From Bacillota bacterium (GTDB lineage: Bacteria > Bacillota > Limnochordia > Darwinibacteriales > DTU012): a stretch of DNA of 64,000 nucleotides. The notes beneath the pieces are model-generated. The model had not been told where the DNA came from, made no database searches, and saw only the letters and a list, made by a program, of their open reading frames with translations. This document shows, piece by piece, positions 15,609 through 24,883 of the stretch. How positions within the stretch are numbered: position 1 is the first letter of the stretch; each line of letters begins with the position of its first letter. The stretch spans positions 38,019-102,018 of the forward strand of contig DURM01000023.1 in the NCBI GenBank assembly GCA_012837335.1, in the 5' to 3' direction. A program made the translations under genes and the position numbers.

Positions 15609-17157
15609 ATTTAGCGTATTCAACAGCTCGTGTTTCACGAATAACTGTAACTTTAATTTGACCGGGATACTCAAGTTCAGCTTCAACGCGTTTAACGATA
15701 TCACGGGCCATTTTGGCAGCGTGCACATCGTCGACTCGATCAGGTTTGACCATGATGCGAATCTCGCGACCAGCTTGAATCGCATATGATTTGTCAACTC
15801 CATCGAAGCCATTGGCAATCTCCTCAAGTTTCTGCAGCCGTTTGATATAGGTTTCCAGAGTTTCACGTCTGGCACCGGGACGAGCCGCAGAAATTGCGTC
15901 TGCAGCAGCAACTAGCACTGCCTCAACCGTTTGAGGTTCATAGTCACCATGGTGACAAGCCATTGCGTGAATGACATCCTCGTTCTCTTTATATTTTCTC
16001 AGCAGATCAATTCCGATTTCAATATGGGTACCTTCAACCTCATGGTCAATGGCCTTACCGATATCATGCAGCAGCCCTGCGCGGCGCGCAAGACGAGGAT
16101 CGACACCAAGCTCCGCTGCCATGATTCCCGCTAAATGAGCAACTTCCACCGAATGCTTGAGTACATTCTGTCCATAGCTGGTTCTAAACTGCAGTCTTCC
16201 CAGCAATTTAATCAGCTCGGGGTGCAGTCCATGCACATCCGCATCAAAGGTAGCCTGCTCACCGGCGTCGCGAATCGCAGCATCTACCTCTTTGCGTGCT
16301 TTCTCTACCATTTCTTCAATCCTAGCTGGATGAATGCGTCCATCAGCAATCAGTTTCTCTAGGGCAATACGGGCAATTTCCCGGCGAATTGGATCGAATC
16401 CGGATAAAATCACCGCTTCCGGTGTGTCATCAATAATCAGATCTATTCCGGTGAGAGTTTCGAGCGCCCTAATGTTGCGTCCTTCACGTCCGATAATTCT
16501 GCCCTTCATCTCATCGTTCGGCAGACTGACTACAGATACTGTAGTCTCTGCAACATGATCTGCTGCAGTTCTTTGAATTGCAAGTGAAATAATGTTCCGT
16601 GCCCGTTTCTCTGCTTCTTCTTTTGCTTGGGCTTCAACTTCTTTGATCATCATTGCAGCTTCATGTTTAACGTCATCCTCAACTTGTTTGAGAATGAGCG
16701 TACGCGCTTCCTCAGCAGTTAAACCGGATAACCGCTCCAGCTCAGCTCGCTGCGCCTCTAGAACCGTGGTAACTTCATGACGAAGCTTCTCGACCTCTTT
16801 CCGACTGTTGTTTAAACTCTCCTCTTTGCGCTCGAGAGCTTCACTCTTGCGGTCGAGGCTTTCCTCTTTTTGAACTAGGCGGCGTTCAAGGTGCTGCAGT
16901 TCGACTCTGCGCTCGCGGTTTTCCCGTTCCATATCACTTCGCATTTTATAGATTTCGTCTTTAGCTTCTACCAGCGCTTCCCGCTTCTTGGTTTCTGCAT
17001 CTTTTTTTGCTTCAGTTATGATTCTCTCTGCTTCGGCTTCAGCTGACGAAATCTTTGCTTCGGCGATGGTTCTGCGCACAAAATAGCCAACTGCCCCTGC
17101 AATGACAGCAATGACGACATACTTAATAATTTCCACAAATACTTGTATATTGTTCAC
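15607..17157 (-). CDS. rny: ribonuclease Y
   Basis: Membrane-anchored endoribonuclease that initiates bulk mRNA decay in Bacillota. The 516 residues show an N-terminal membrane helix ([14 protein letters not shown], about 12-27), a long charged coiled coil (about 30-200), a KH domain with [13 protein letters not shown] near residue 220, and an HD domain with [15 protein letters not shown] followed by ACHHGDYEP near 370-400. All catalytic HD residues are present and the length is standard. It is upstream of an unknown gene and ymdB. The interval toward recX contains a terminator, so rny has its own promoter. Confidence 0.98.
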   Translation of the reverse strand: MNNIQVFVEIIKYVVIAVIAGAVGYFVRRTIAEAKISSAEAEAERIITEAKKDAETKKREALVEAKDEIYKMRSDMERENRERRVELQHLERRLVQKEESLDRKSEALERKEESLNNSRKEVEKLRHEVTTVLEAQRAELERLSGLTAEEARTLILKQVEDDVKHEAAMMIKEVEAQAKEEAEKRARNIISLAIQRTAADHVAETTVSVVSLPNDEMKGRIIGREGRNIRALETLTGIDLIIDDTPEAVILSGFDPIRREIARIALEKLIADGRIHPARIEEMVEKARKEVDAAIRDAGEQATFDADVHGLHPELIKLLGRLQFRTSYGQNVLKHSVEVAHLAGIMAAELGVDPRLARRAGLLHDIGKAIDHEVEGTHIEIGIDLLRKYKENEDVIHAMACHHGDYEPQTVEAVLVAAADAISAARPGARRETLETYIKRLQKLEEIANGFDGVDKSYAIQAGREIRIMVKPDRVDDVHAAKMARDIVKRVEAELEYPGQIKVTVIRETRAVEYAK

Positions 17158-17179
17158 CTCCTACTAGTGGCATGATTAG

Positions 17180-17204
17180 ATAAAGCCGAGCATAAAACTC
17201 GGCC
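17180..17204 (-). terminator. terminator after recX
   Basis: Minus-strand stem GCCGAG / CTCGGC with a 7-base A/T loop (17185-17203), preceded by GAG on the 5' side and followed by TTTATC. It sits between the recX stop and the rny start. Confidence 0.6.
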
Positions 17205-17260
17205 TCAATTACTCATAGACCTCATTTGAGATGTTAAACCTCAGCTTTATTTTAGACCTT

Positions 17261-17758
17261 TTACAGATCAGTGTCAAGTGAGGAATTAAACAAGGAGCCT
17301 AAAACCTTATTGATAACATCCCAGCTAAACCCCCGCCTCTGCAGTAATCCAGCTGTGCGCTGGTACTGCTTCTGGGTAGGCAGATTCTTCAGCCTTTCCA
17401 ATCGAGTCTTGGCCAATTTTAATGCTAGATCATAATCTTCTTCCGGTGTATTTATGACTGCATCAATGATTTCGGCATCTACGCCTTTTTGTTCTAATTC
17501 GCGCTTCAAGCCATAAATTCCTGTCGGTCGGAAGCGATTGCGATGATCAACCCATAATTCAGCGGTAGTTTGATCGTTAAGATATCCGATCTCCTCCAGC
17601 CATCCGATTGCTGACTCAATCTCATCAAGCGAGTAGTCTTCACGCTCAAGCCGCTCGCGCAGCTCGGCGCTGGTATAATTGCGGTAAGATAAAAGCCTTA
17701 CCGCCCGCTCTTTTGGGTTATTTGGCTTTTGGTTCTTTTGGTTCTGCTTTCTTGTCAT
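17261..17758 (-). CDS. recX: regulatory protein RecX
   Basis: Modulator of the RecA filament. The 165-residue protein contains three-helix RecX repeats: [40 protein letters not shown] and the C-terminal [18 protein letters not shown]. The start overlaps the last 41 bases of recA, with only a modest GGATAAAG upstream, so translation may depend on coupling to recA. The N-terminus is basic ([11 protein letters not shown]). RecX adjacent to recA is common in Bacillota and proteobacteria but not in Bacillus subtilis, where recX is elsewhere. Confidence 0.93.
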   Translation of the reverse strand: MTRKQNQKNQKPNNPKERAVRLLSYRNYTSAELRERLEREDYSLDEIESAIGWLEEIGYLNDQTTAELWVDHRNRFRPTGIYGLKRELEQKGVDAEIIDAVINTPEEDYDLALKLAKTRLERLKNLPTQKQYQRTAGLLQRRGFSWDVINKVLGSLFNSSLDTDL

Positions 17759-18767
17759 CTTTATCCGGCTCTTCCTGGATTAATCCGTAATGAACTTTGA
17801 CTTTTCGCTCTATCTCCATCAACAATTCCGGGTTCTGTCTGAGAAAGTCCTTGGCATTTTCCCGACCTTGGCCAAGGCGCATATCGCCATATGAATACCA
17901 GGCTCCGCTCTTAGCGACAATATCAAGACCGGCAGCGATATCTAAAACATCACCGGTGTGGGAAATTCCCTCACCGTACATAATATCGAACTCCGCTTCT
18001 TTAAAAGGCGGTGCCAGTTTATTCTTCAGTACTCTCACTCTAGTGCGGTTGCCCACCATTTCATTGTTCTGCTTGATCATTTCAATTCTGCGGATATCCA
18101 AGCGAATCGAAGCATAGAACTTCAGCGCCCGTCCACCTGGAGTGGTCTCTGGGTTGCCAAACATTACGCCCACTTTCTCCCGGAGCTGGTTGGTGAAAAT
18201 CACGGTTGAGTTTGACTTACTGATTGCTCCTGTTAGTTTGCGCAGTGCCTGAGACATCAGCCTTGCCTGGAGACCAACGTGGGCATCTCCCATTTCTCCT
18301 TCAATTTCAGCTCTCGGTACCAAAGCAGCAACGGAGTCAACCACCACAACATCAACTGCTCCACTGCGCACTAAATGCTCAGCAATCTCTAAAGCTTGCT
18401 CAGCGTGGTCAGGCTGGGATATTAGGAGGTTATCGATATCAACACCGAGTTTACGGGCATAAACAGGATCAAGCGCATGCTCTGCGTCAATCATAGCGGC
18501 AACTCCACCCATTTTCTGGGCTTCAGCCATAATATGCAGGGTCAAGGTAGTCTTACCGGAACTTTCCGGTCCGTAGATCTCAACTACTCTGCCCCGGGGA
18601 ATTCCCCCGATACCAAGAGCAAGATCCAAACTCAAAGATCCTGTAGGTATGACTTCTATACCAGATTTTGAAGCAGCTTCGCCTAATTTCATAATTGAAC
18701 CGCGGCCAAACTGCTTTTCAATCTGGGAAATGGCTGTATCTAAAGCTCTTTTCCGATCTTCATTCAT
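17718..18767 (-). CDS. recA: recombinase A
   Basis: DNA strand-exchange ATPase central to homologous recombination and SOS induction. The Walker A motif GPESSGKT is at residues 66-73, the Walker B-like [19 protein letters not shown] follows, and loop 2 [27 protein letters not shown] is intact. Lysine- and glutamate-rich C-terminal tail ([17 protein letters not shown]) is normal. The ATG at 18767 is preferred over a GTG at 18779 that overlaps the AGGAG site. About 30-45 bases upstream is a LexA-like box. recX overlaps its 3' end by 41 bp. Confidence 0.99.
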   Translation of the reverse strand: MNEDRKRALDTAISQIEKQFGRGSIMKLGEAASKSGIEVIPTGSLSLDLALGIGGIPRGRVVEIYGPESSGKTTLTLHIMAEAQKMGGVAAMIDAEHALDPVYARKLGVDIDNLLISQPDHAEQALEIAEHLVRSGAVDVVVVDSVAALVPRAEIEGEMGDAHVGLQARLMSQALRKLTGAISKSNSTVIFTNQLREKVGVMFGNPETTPGGRALKFYASIRLDIRRIEMIKQNNEMVGNRTRVRVLKNKLAPPFKEAEFDIMYGEGISHTGDVLDIAAGLDIVAKSGAWYSYGDMRLGQGRENAKDFLRQNPELLMEIERKVKVHYGLIQEEPDKDDKKAEPKEPKAK

Positions 18768-18799
18768 GGTGATTTTCACTCCTATTTAACGATAATAAG

Positions 18800-18813
18800 A
18801 AAACCTTTGTTCG
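18800..18813 (-). promoter_or_regulatory. candidate LexA (SOS) box upstream of recA
   Basis: Minus-strand CGAACAAAGGTTTT, 33 bases before the recA ATG. It matches the Bacillota LexA consensus CGAAC-N4-GTTYG in both half sites except for the last positions of the right arm. The position and the target gene fit, the imperfect second arm does not. Confidence 0.4.
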
Positions 18814-18828
18814 CTTTTTGAGCTAATA

Positions 18829-18866
18829 AAAAAGAGGAGAGCTCTTGCGAAACGTTCACCTCATTG
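18829..18866 (-). terminator. possible terminator after the metallophosphoesterase gene
   Basis: Minus strand reads GAGG ... AGAGCTCTCCTC followed by six T. Only a short GAGG/CCTC closing stem around a small AGAGCT palindrome can form, so the T tract is more convincing than the hairpin. Confidence 0.4.
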
Positions 18867-18870
18867 CAAG

Positions 18871-20331
18871 CTAGTCTGATTCCTCGCTATCATTTTCGAC
18901 GTTTTCTTGCCGATTCCTGCCCGGGTATGTAATGAATGTCCGCTCCAATGAAAAACTCTGCTGCAGACTCTGCACCTGGATGCTGTCAACCGCTGCCAGC
19001 ACATGCCGTTCCAGCTCCTGATCATAGGTAAAATAAAGAAGGGCAAGACTGAAGGGTACTGCTTGTGAGCTCTGAATCCCTCTAATGCCGGCAGCCCCTG
19101 TGGTTCCCGCGTTGATATAAATGGTGTTGTCAACCTGCTGCAGCAACTGCTGATGGTTGTGTCCGAAGACGACCACCGGAAAAACACCTGGTTCAATTTG
19201 ACCGGCAATTCGATGATTATGAACTGCAAAAATATCGATTTTATGGTCTAGACCGCTGAACTGCTCATTAATCCGGGAAGCTATTTCGTTTAATTCTGCG
19301 AGTGAAGCCCCCCTCGGGGAGTAGTCCTGGACTGCCGGATCAGGGTATCCCGCAATAGTTAAGCCCATCACTTCAATCGGGTCAGGTCCAAGCAGGATCA
19401 CATTTTCCGTATCTTTTAACCGGCTGATGACATCAGGAGCTTCGTGGTTTCCTGAAACAAACAAATAGCTCACATCCAGTTTTTCAATGCGTTCAACAAT
19501 TTCCGCTTCTAGAGGAGTGCCCCAATCGGTTAAATCTCCAGTATCAATGATCAGATCAACCGGAAATGCGCTGACAACCTGCGCCATAAAATCAAAGGCG
19601 GCAGGATGATTGTGAATATCAGACACATGGAGAACAGTTAGGTCGGTTTGAATCAAACTCACATCTTGAAGGTTTTCAATCTGATTAAAAACAGTATATA
19701 AATTTGCAGCTAGACTCTGAATCTGCTCGCCGAGCTCATCAACCTTTACCAATCCTTCCTGGATCAAACCGAGCATCCAGGGCGCGGCTTCAATAATGCC
19801 CATATACTGGGGATTGGCAAAGGCTTGAATATCATAGCTAAAATAGACTGAGGTCAATATCGCCAAAATTAATACACTGCCGATCGCAAATCCAGTAAGT
19901 AAATCAATTAACCGCCGCTGTCCAAAAAGAAAAACACCCAGCAAGCCTCCGCTTCCGGCGATCAGCATCATTTTCAGAATCGCAGCGCCGATCACCTGAT
20001 TGATTTTACTGCTGAAATACTCCACCAAAGCTGCCTGAGTGCCTAAATCCGTGGAAAAAGCAGCGCTGCGCAGGCTGTCCAAGTCGATATTAGTTAGAGT
20101 TAAAACCAGCTGCAGCGGCTGGTAATTATGAGTTCGCGCGCGAATACTGCCAATGGGCGGTACCCGCACCAAAGTGTAGCCAGGAAAACCGATATCAATC
20201 TCAACCGTGACTTCTAATGGGTCGATTCGAAACACAGCAGACCCAACTAAATTGAGTACAATTATTGCTCCCAAAAATGCAAATATGTAAGGAAGACAGC
20301 GTTTTCTTTCCTGGTACAGACGCTCTGCCAT
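18871..20331 (-). CDS. membrane-anchored metallophosphoesterase
   Basis: A 486-residue protein with an N-terminal membrane helix (about residues 15-33), a roughly 85-residue external region, two further hydrophobic segments at about 115-170, then a calcineurin-like phosphoesterase domain from about residue 230. Metal-binding motifs are complete: VSDIHNH, DTGDLTDWG, SGNHEAPD, AVHNHR and FGHNHQQ. The topology would put the catalytic domain outside if the N-terminus is inside and three helices are used. Substrate unknown. The ATG at 20331 follows AGGAGG. It sits between cinA and recA, which are usually adjacent, so it looks like an insertion into a conserved operon. Confidence 0.85.
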   Translation of the reverse strand: MAERLYQERKRCLPYIFAFLGAIIVLNLVGSAVFRIDPLEVTVEIDIGFPGYTLVRVPPIGSIRARTHNYQPLQLVLTLTNIDLDSLRSAAFSTDLGTQAALVEYFSSKINQVIGAAILKMMLIAGSGGLLGVFLFGQRRLIDLLTGFAIGSVLILAILTSVYFSYDIQAFANPQYMGIIEAAPWMLGLIQEGLVKVDELGEQIQSLAANLYTVFNQIENLQDVSLIQTDLTVLHVSDIHNHPAAFDFMAQVVSAFPVDLIIDTGDLTDWGTPLEAEIVERIEKLDVSYLFVSGNHEAPDVISRLKDTENVILLGPDPIEVMGLTIAGYPDPAVQDYSPRGASLAELNEIASRINEQFSGLDHKIDIFAVHNHRIAGQIEPGVFPVVVFGHNHQQLLQQVDNTIYINAGTTGAAGIRGIQSSQAVPFSLALLYFTYDQELERHVLAAVDSIQVQSLQQSFSLERTFITYPGRNRQENVENDSEESD

Positions 20332-20351
20332 CAACCAGTCCTCCTCGAAGT

Positions 20352-21593
20352 CTAGCTGTTCTGGTCCAGCTCCCGACGCAGAAGGTTTAAAGCTGCTTGC
20401 GAAACACGGTGCTTTATCTCCTCGCGGGTACCTTTGAACCGAAATTCTTCTGCTATAGTATGGCCTTTTGAAGAAACTGCAATGTGTACCAGTCCAACCG
20501 GCTTAGTTTCTGTGCCGCCCCCGGGACCGGCTATGCCGGTAACCGCTACTGCCCAATCAGTTCCTGCCCTTTTCCGCGCTCCTTCTGCCATCTGCACCGC
20601 TACCTCTCTACTTACGGCACCGTACTTTTTAATCAGCTCCGGATCCACACCCAACAGCTCAATTTTAGCTTCGTTGCTGTAGGTGACATAACCCCGTTCA
20701 AAATACTCTGAGCTTCCCGGTACATTTGTGATGCGGTTAGCGATTAAGCCGCCGCTGCATGACTCCGCCGCTGCCAAAGTTTCTGATCTCTTAAGAAGCA
20801 TTGCTCCTACTACAGCTTCCAAGGTATCCTCATCAGCACCGAAATAATAGGGGGATAAAAGTTCAATCAATCTCTGCTCAACCGGCTTAATCAATTCTTG
20901 GGCGGCTCCTTCTGAATCTGCTTTAGCAGTTATCCGCAGTTTTATTTCGCCCATCGAGGCATAAGGTGCGATAGTTGGATTTGACTGCAGCTTGAGCTCC
21001 TCATGGATAATTTCAACCAACTGTGATTCCCCGATGCCGGCAAACTTGAGGGTGCGGGATATCAGCACACCTTCTGCGGCATTCTCAGCCAGGTATGGAA
21101 TAACGGTCTCCTTAACCATGCCTTTCAGCTCCCGCGGCACACCCGGAAGAGCGATAATGGTCTTTTGGCCTAGATTCAGGATTATTCCCGGAGCAGTACC
21201 CCAGCGATTCGGAATGATCACTGACCCTTCCGGTACAAACGCCTGCTTGCGGTTATTTTCACTCATAGTGCGGTTTGTCTGCCGAAAATAATCCTCTATC
21301 GCAGCTAAAGCCTGGCTGTCAAGCTTAAGTGGGCGGTTTGCAACCGCAGCAATCGCTTCTCTGGTAAGGTCATCCATGGTTGGGCCAAGACCTCCACTTG
21401 TGATTACTAAATCCGAGCGGGATAAAGCATTGGCTAGAACTTCGATCATCCGCAGCCAGTTGTCACCTACGGTCGATTTATAGTAGACGCCAATCCCTAA
21501 TTTGGCTAGTTCTTGGGCCAAAAAAGTAGCATTTGTGTCGATAGTCTGCCCTAATAGGAGCTCGGTACCGATAATCACCAATTCAGCTTTCAT
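20352..21593 (-). CDS. cinA: CinA family competence/damage-inducible protein
   Basis: Full-length two-domain CinA of 413 residues. The N-terminal MoaB/MogA-like domain begins KAELVIIGTELLLGQTIDTNA with TSGGLGPTMDDLT at about residue 64; the C-terminal domain contains AAESCSGGLIANRITNVPGSSEYFERG and VTGIAGPGGGT, the nicotinamide mononucleotide amidohydrolase signature. The protein probably recycles NMN and has a pyrophosphatase activity on ADP-ribose-type substrates. Gene order upstream of recA is the usual one apart from the metallophosphoesterase between them. AAGGGGG lies 12 bases before the ATG, rather far. The gene diverges from the lipoprotein gene. Confidence 0.96.
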   Translation of the reverse strand: MKAELVIIGTELLLGQTIDTNATFLAQELAKLGIGVYYKSTVGDNWLRMIEVLANALSRSDLVITSGGLGPTMDDLTREAIAAVANRPLKLDSQALAAIEDYFRQTNRTMSENNRKQAFVPEGSVIIPNRWGTAPGIILNLGQKTIIALPGVPRELKGMVKETVIPYLAENAAEGVLISRTLKFAGIGESQLVEIIHEELKLQSNPTIAPYASMGEIKLRITAKADSEGAAQELIKPVEQRLIELLSPYYFGADEDTLEAVVGAMLLKRSETLAAAESCSGGLIANRITNVPGSSEYFERGYVTYSNEAKIELLGVDPELIKKYGAVSREVAVQMAEGARKRAGTDWAVAVTGIAGPGGGTETKPVGLVHIAVSSKGHTIAEEFRFKGTREEIKHRVSQAALNLLRRELDQNS

Positions 21594-21610
21594 AAAGTCC
21601 GTATCCCCCT

Positions 21611-21638
21611 TTGATAATTTTCAGATTTATGGTATAAT
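21611..21638 (+). promoter_or_regulatory. sigma-A-type promoter for the lipoprotein gene
   Basis: TTGATA at 21611-21616 and TATAAT at 21633-21638 with a 16-bp spacer; TG two bases ahead of the -10 hexamer makes it an extended -10 promoter. The expected start of transcription is near 21645, about 40 bases before the GTG. Confidence 0.75.
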
Positions 21639-21684
21639 GTAGGTGTCCCATTCCACACCCAGAGAAGTTCTGGAGGGAATAAGT

Positions 21685-22647
21685 GTGAAGAAACAACTGC
21701 ATAATGTCGTGATCCTGTTGGCAGCTGTGATGCTGTTGGCAGGCTGTGGTCCAAATCCCGCAGACGATGGCACAATCACCGTGAGCGCGCTAAACCTGCC
21801 GTCAGCTGCTGGGCAAAGTTGGACAGCTAAAATTGTCTGTTCGCGAGGCAAGCACGCAATCGAGCAGTGCTTCGCTCTAACAGACACCAGTCTGACTGCA
21901 GAAATTACTGTACCCATTGGCACATGGGAAGTAACTCTGCAGCTGATCGACAGCAACGGACAAGTTACTTACGCCGACAGCGTTACTGATGTAGTTGTCT
22001 ACCCAAACACTCCTACCAGGCTCGACTTTCAGCTCAAACCTGCATCTGGAACACTCAAGGTAGTTGTAGATCTAGGATCTCACCCTCACGCAGATTACAT
22101 CATGCGTGCCCGCGTTTACTTTAACGAAGAATACAAAGAAATTGTCCGCGATTCCTTAGATGCAGCAATTGAAGGTGAATATGAACTCCCACCCGGAAGC
22201 TACAACTTCAACGTTGCCCTCTACACAGAATCATTCCGCGTCACAGACAGGATCGACACGGGCATGTGGGAAATAATCGACATCGAACCATTGAGCGAAC
22301 AAACAGTCATCTGGGAGCCCCCTCTTGAAAAGCTGACAATCACTGCAGAAATCTTTACCATGCCCCAAGCACCGCAGAATTTGACCGCAGAATACGCAGA
22401 CAATCAGTTAATTTTAGAATGGGAGCCATCACCATCTCCAGACCTCGCAGGTTACAACATCTACTGGCAGCCTACGCCCTTTGAACCTTACACACTAATC
22501 GGCACTGCAGCAAAAGATGAACTCTCCTTCACCCACGATTTAACTGAGCTGGAATCACTTCCACCACGGGCCAAATATGCAGTCGCTGCATTCTCGGAAG
22601 CATTAGAAGGATATCGCAGTATACCTGCGACAGCAGAACTTCTCTAG
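21685..22647 (+). CDS. lipoprotein with C-terminal fibronectin type III-like domain
   Basis: A lone plus-strand gene. The GTG at 21685 follows GGAGGG and begins VKKQLHNVVILLAAVMLLAGC, a lipoprotein signal with lipobox LAGC (Cys about residue 21), so the mature protein is lipid-anchored outside the membrane. Several beta-rich stretches follow (about residues 30-230), and the last 85 residues (QAPQNLTAEYADNQLILEWEPS ... GYNIYW) look like a fibronectin type III fold. Function unknown; a carbohydrate or protein binding role is plausible. It has its own promoter and an inverted repeat after the stop. Confidence 0.85.
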   Translation: MKKQLHNVVILLAAVMLLAGCGPNPADDGTITVSALNLPSAAGQSWTAKIVCSRGKHAIEQCFALTDTSLTAEITVPIGTWEVTLQLIDSNGQVTYADSVTDVVVYPNTPTRLDFQLKPASGTLKVVVDLGSHPHADYIMRARVYFNEEYKEIVRDSLDAAIEGEYELPPGSYNFNVALYTESFRVTDRIDTGMWEIIDIEPLSEQTVIWEPPLEKLTITAEIFTMPQAPQNLTAEYADNQLILEWEPSPSPDLAGYNIYWQPTPFEPYTLIGTAAKDELSFTHDLTELESLPPRAKYAVAAFSEALEGYRSIPATAELL

Positions 22648-22655
22648 TCTGGATT

Positions 22656-22681
22656 GGAATCGGAAGCCCACAGCCGATTCC
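22656..22681. terminator. hairpin between convergent genes, terminator without a T tract
   Basis: Perfect 8-bp inverted repeat GGAATCGG / CCGATTCC with a 10-base loop, starting nine bases after the lipoprotein stop and touching the 3' end of the PAP2-like gene. Neither strand has a T run, so it may act as a weak bidirectional terminator or RNA 3' end stabiliser. Confidence 0.5.
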
Positions 22682-22683
22682 TA

Positions 22684-23112
22684 TCATCCACCTAAACAGT
22701 AAAAAGCATAGGCTATGCCAAATACTGCCCCTACTAAAACCTCCACAGGAGTATGTCCTAGAAGCTCCTTTAACCTTTCGGGATGAAAATCCTTTTTATA
22801 AATATCATCAACAATTCGATTGAGTACCTGGGCTTGTTTTCCGGCAGCCCTGCGAACACCGGCTGCATCATACATAACTACCAGCGCAAAAACTACTGCT
22901 AGAGCAAAAATCGATGTATTAACGCCTTCTTTAATCCCGATTCCGGTCGCTAATGAGGCCACAAATGTCGTGTGCGAACTGGGCATGCCTCCTGTGCCAA
23001 CGAGCCGACGAAAATTAATCCGCTTTTCCTTCACCGCAAATGTTATGACTTTGGTAATCTGGGCAATCGCCCATGCTGTAAAAGCCGTAATCAGAACTGA
23101 GTTTTGCCCCAA
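22684..23112 (-). CDS. divergent PAP2 family membrane protein (YuiD-like)
   Basis: A 142-residue membrane protein of the DUF212/YuiD family, related to acid phosphatase/vanadium haloperoxidase-type PAP2 enzymes. Motifs GTGGMPSSHTTFVASLATGIG, MYDAAGVRRAAGKQAQVLN and LLGHTPVEVLVGAVFGI contain the family's characteristic SSH and GH residues. Substrate unknown, probably a lipid phosphate. The annotated TTG (23112) has a poor ribosome site; a strong AGGAGG is placed eight bases before an in-frame ATT at 23133, which would add IKGFFVE. See the finding on this start. Confidence 0.88.
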   Translation of the reverse strand: MGQNSVLITAFTAWAIAQITKVITFAVKEKRINFRRLVGTGGMPSSHTTFVASLATGIGIKEGVNTSIFALAVVFALVVMYDAAGVRRAAGKQAQVLNRIVDDIYKKDFHPERLKELLGHTPVEVLVGAVFGIAYAFYCLGG

Positions 23113-23225
23113 TTCAACAAAAAATCCTTTAATGGCAATCGCCTCCTGCTGACATGTTTACTCATATGAATCAATTCCCCAATTCCCGAATACGATCAAA
23201 CAAGCGCCGTAAGGAGGGGATTGGT

Positions 23226-23672
23226 ATGGACATCAACTGGTCACTTCTAACCATATTTTTGATCAGCCTGATCAGCCGCAATCGTATTTTAGCTGCGGCC
23301 GCCGGGATCGTCCTCATCTTAAATCTGCTTCGATTAGAACAGTATTATCCCCTGCTGGAACGGCGCGGTATCGAAGCCGGACTGCTGTTTTTATCTATAG
23401 CGGTTTTGGTTCCTTTTGCTGCCGATCAAGTATCGCCTAACAACTTAATTAAAACTGCCGCCTCTCCCATCGGACTTTTTGCAGTGATCGGAGGCTTAAT
23501 CGGATCTTATCTCAATGCTCAAGGTATCGACTTAATTCAGCTTAAACCAGAAATCGTTCCCGGTATACTGATTGGGATTATCATTTCCGTAGCATTTTTT
23601 GGTGGAGTTTCTGTCGGACCAGTCATGGCTGCCGGAATTACAGCTGTACTGCTATCCTTTTTTCGCCGCTAA
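23226..23672 (+). CDS. DUF441 family membrane protein
   Basis: A 148-residue, four-helix membrane protein with AGIVLILNLLRLEQYYPLLERRGIEAGLLFL, VSPNNLIKTAASPIGLFAVIGG and LKPEIVPGILIGIIISVAFFGGVSVGPVMAAGI, typical of DUF441 (YeaL/YtwI). Function is unknown across the family. AAGGAGGGG eight bases before the ATG at 23226 is strong; upstream in-frame ATGs lack one. The gene faces the cysteine desulfurase tail to tail and their last 21 bases overlap. Confidence 0.88.
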   Translation: MDINWSLLTIFLISLISRNRILAAAAGIVLILNLLRLEQYYPLLERRGIEAGLLFLSIAVLVPFAADQVSPNNLIKTAASPIGLFAVIGGLIGSYLNAQGIDLIQLKPEIVPGILIGIIISVAFFGGVSVGPVMAAGITAVLLSFFRR

Positions 23673-24782
23673 TTCCCAGACGGCTGCTGCAAACGCAGCA
23701 AGCTGCTCATTCGTATTGCCCCATCCGAGACTTATCCGCACCGCCTGCCTTGCCTTTTGAAGCGGAACACCCATTGCCGCCAGCACATGGGATGGGTGCT
23801 GACGCTGACACGCAGAACCACTCGAACAGCAGAAGCCCCTAACACTCAGATTTAAAACCAAATCCGGTCCACTTAAGCCTTCGATGCCAAAGCAGAGAAT
23901 GTGCGGCACTCTCCTGTTCGGATCGCCATAAAACTGGATACCCGGTATCTGTCTCAGCTGATCTTCAAGATAAACACGGAGGTTTTCCAGATAGTCAATC
24001 TGACTCAGACGTCTAAGAGTTAAATCAGCCGCAGCACCCAAACCGGCTATGCCCGGAAGGTTTTCAGTACCGGACCGGAGCCCAAACTCCTGCCCGCCGC
24101 CTCGGACTAAAGGTTCGATGTCCACCCCAGATCGAATATAGAGCGCACCGATCCCTTTTGGACCATAGATTTTGTGCCCCGATATCGACAGCAAATCGAC
24201 TCCCAAATCATTAACATCAAGCTTCTTCACCCCCACTGCTTGAACCGCATCGGTGTGAAAAAGCGCACCAAATTTTCTGCAGACGGCCGCAAAACTTTTA
24301 ATATCCTGCACAGTGCCAACCTCGTTGTTAGCATACATTATGCTGACTAAAGCAGTGTCATAATCTAGTGCCTGCACTAGTTCATGATAACTGACTCGCC
24401 CTAAATCGTCAACAGGTAAGATCGTCACTGGAAAACCCGCTTCTTGAAGCTGACGAGCGGGACTGAGAATCGATGAATGTTCAACTGCGGAAACAATTAA
24501 TCGGCGCCTTCCCGGCGGCGCCGCTTCCAGTACACCCCGTAAAGCCAGATTGTTGGACTCGGTACCTCCGCTGGTAAAAATTATCTCATGCTCTTGAGCT
24601 CCAATTAGAGCCGCAACTTGTCCCCTAGCTTTATTCAACAGCGCGCGGCTGCTTACGCCTAGATAATGAACGCTGGAAGGATTTCCAAAGCCCTGTGTTA
24701 AACACCACCATACAGCGTGAGCTGCTTCAAATGCTGTTGGCGTTGTGGCAGCATGGTCTAAATAGACAGTATTTACTTCCAT
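23652..24782 (-). CDS. cysteine desulfurase (NifS/IscS family)
   Basis: PLP enzyme that removes sulfur from cysteine as a protein persulfide for Fe-S clusters or thio-modified tRNA. The PLP lysine is Lys204 in SISGHKIYGPKG, the HTDAVQAVG motif is at 177, and the catalytic cysteine lies in the CCSSGSAC loop (Cys325). The short loop after Cys and length of 376 fit group I (IscS/NifS). I use the ATG at 24782, nine bases after GGGGGTG. No iscU, thiI or mnmA is adjacent, so the acceptor is unclear. It is preceded by a terminator, so it is transcribed separately from the FtsH-like gene. Confidence 0.95.
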   Translation of the reverse strand: MEVNTVYLDHAATTPTAFEAAHAVWWCLTQGFGNPSSVHYLGVSSRALLNKARGQVAALIGAQEHEIIFTSGGTESNNLALRGVLEAAPPGRRRLIVSAVEHSSILSPARQLQEAGFPVTILPVDDLGRVSYHELVQALDYDTALVSIMYANNEVGTVQDIKSFAAVCRKFGALFHTDAVQAVGVKKLDVNDLGVDLLSISGHKIYGPKGIGALYIRSGVDIEPLVRGGGQEFGLRSGTENLPGIAGLGAAADLTLRRLSQIDYLENLRVYLEDQLRQIPGIQFYGDPNRRVPHILCFGIEGLSGPDLVLNLSVRGFCCSSGSACQRQHPSHVLAAMGVPLQKARQAVRISLGWGNTNEQLAAFAAAVWELAAKKG

Positions 24783-24847
24783 GATTGTTTTCACCCCCAT
24801 AGAAGTTTATGCCGCTGGAGCAGCGCCTGTGATCAACTTACACAGCT

Positions 24848-24879
24848 CAAAAAAGAGCCCCTAGATACCTAGAGGCTCA
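24848..24879 (-). terminator. rho-independent terminator after the FtsH-like gene
   Basis: Ten-base stem GAGCCTCTAG / CTAGGGGCTC (24855-24864 with 24869-24878, one G-U pair) with a 4-base loop, then six T on the minus strand, five bases beyond the stop codon. Confidence 0.9.
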
Positions 24880-24883
24880 GCAT

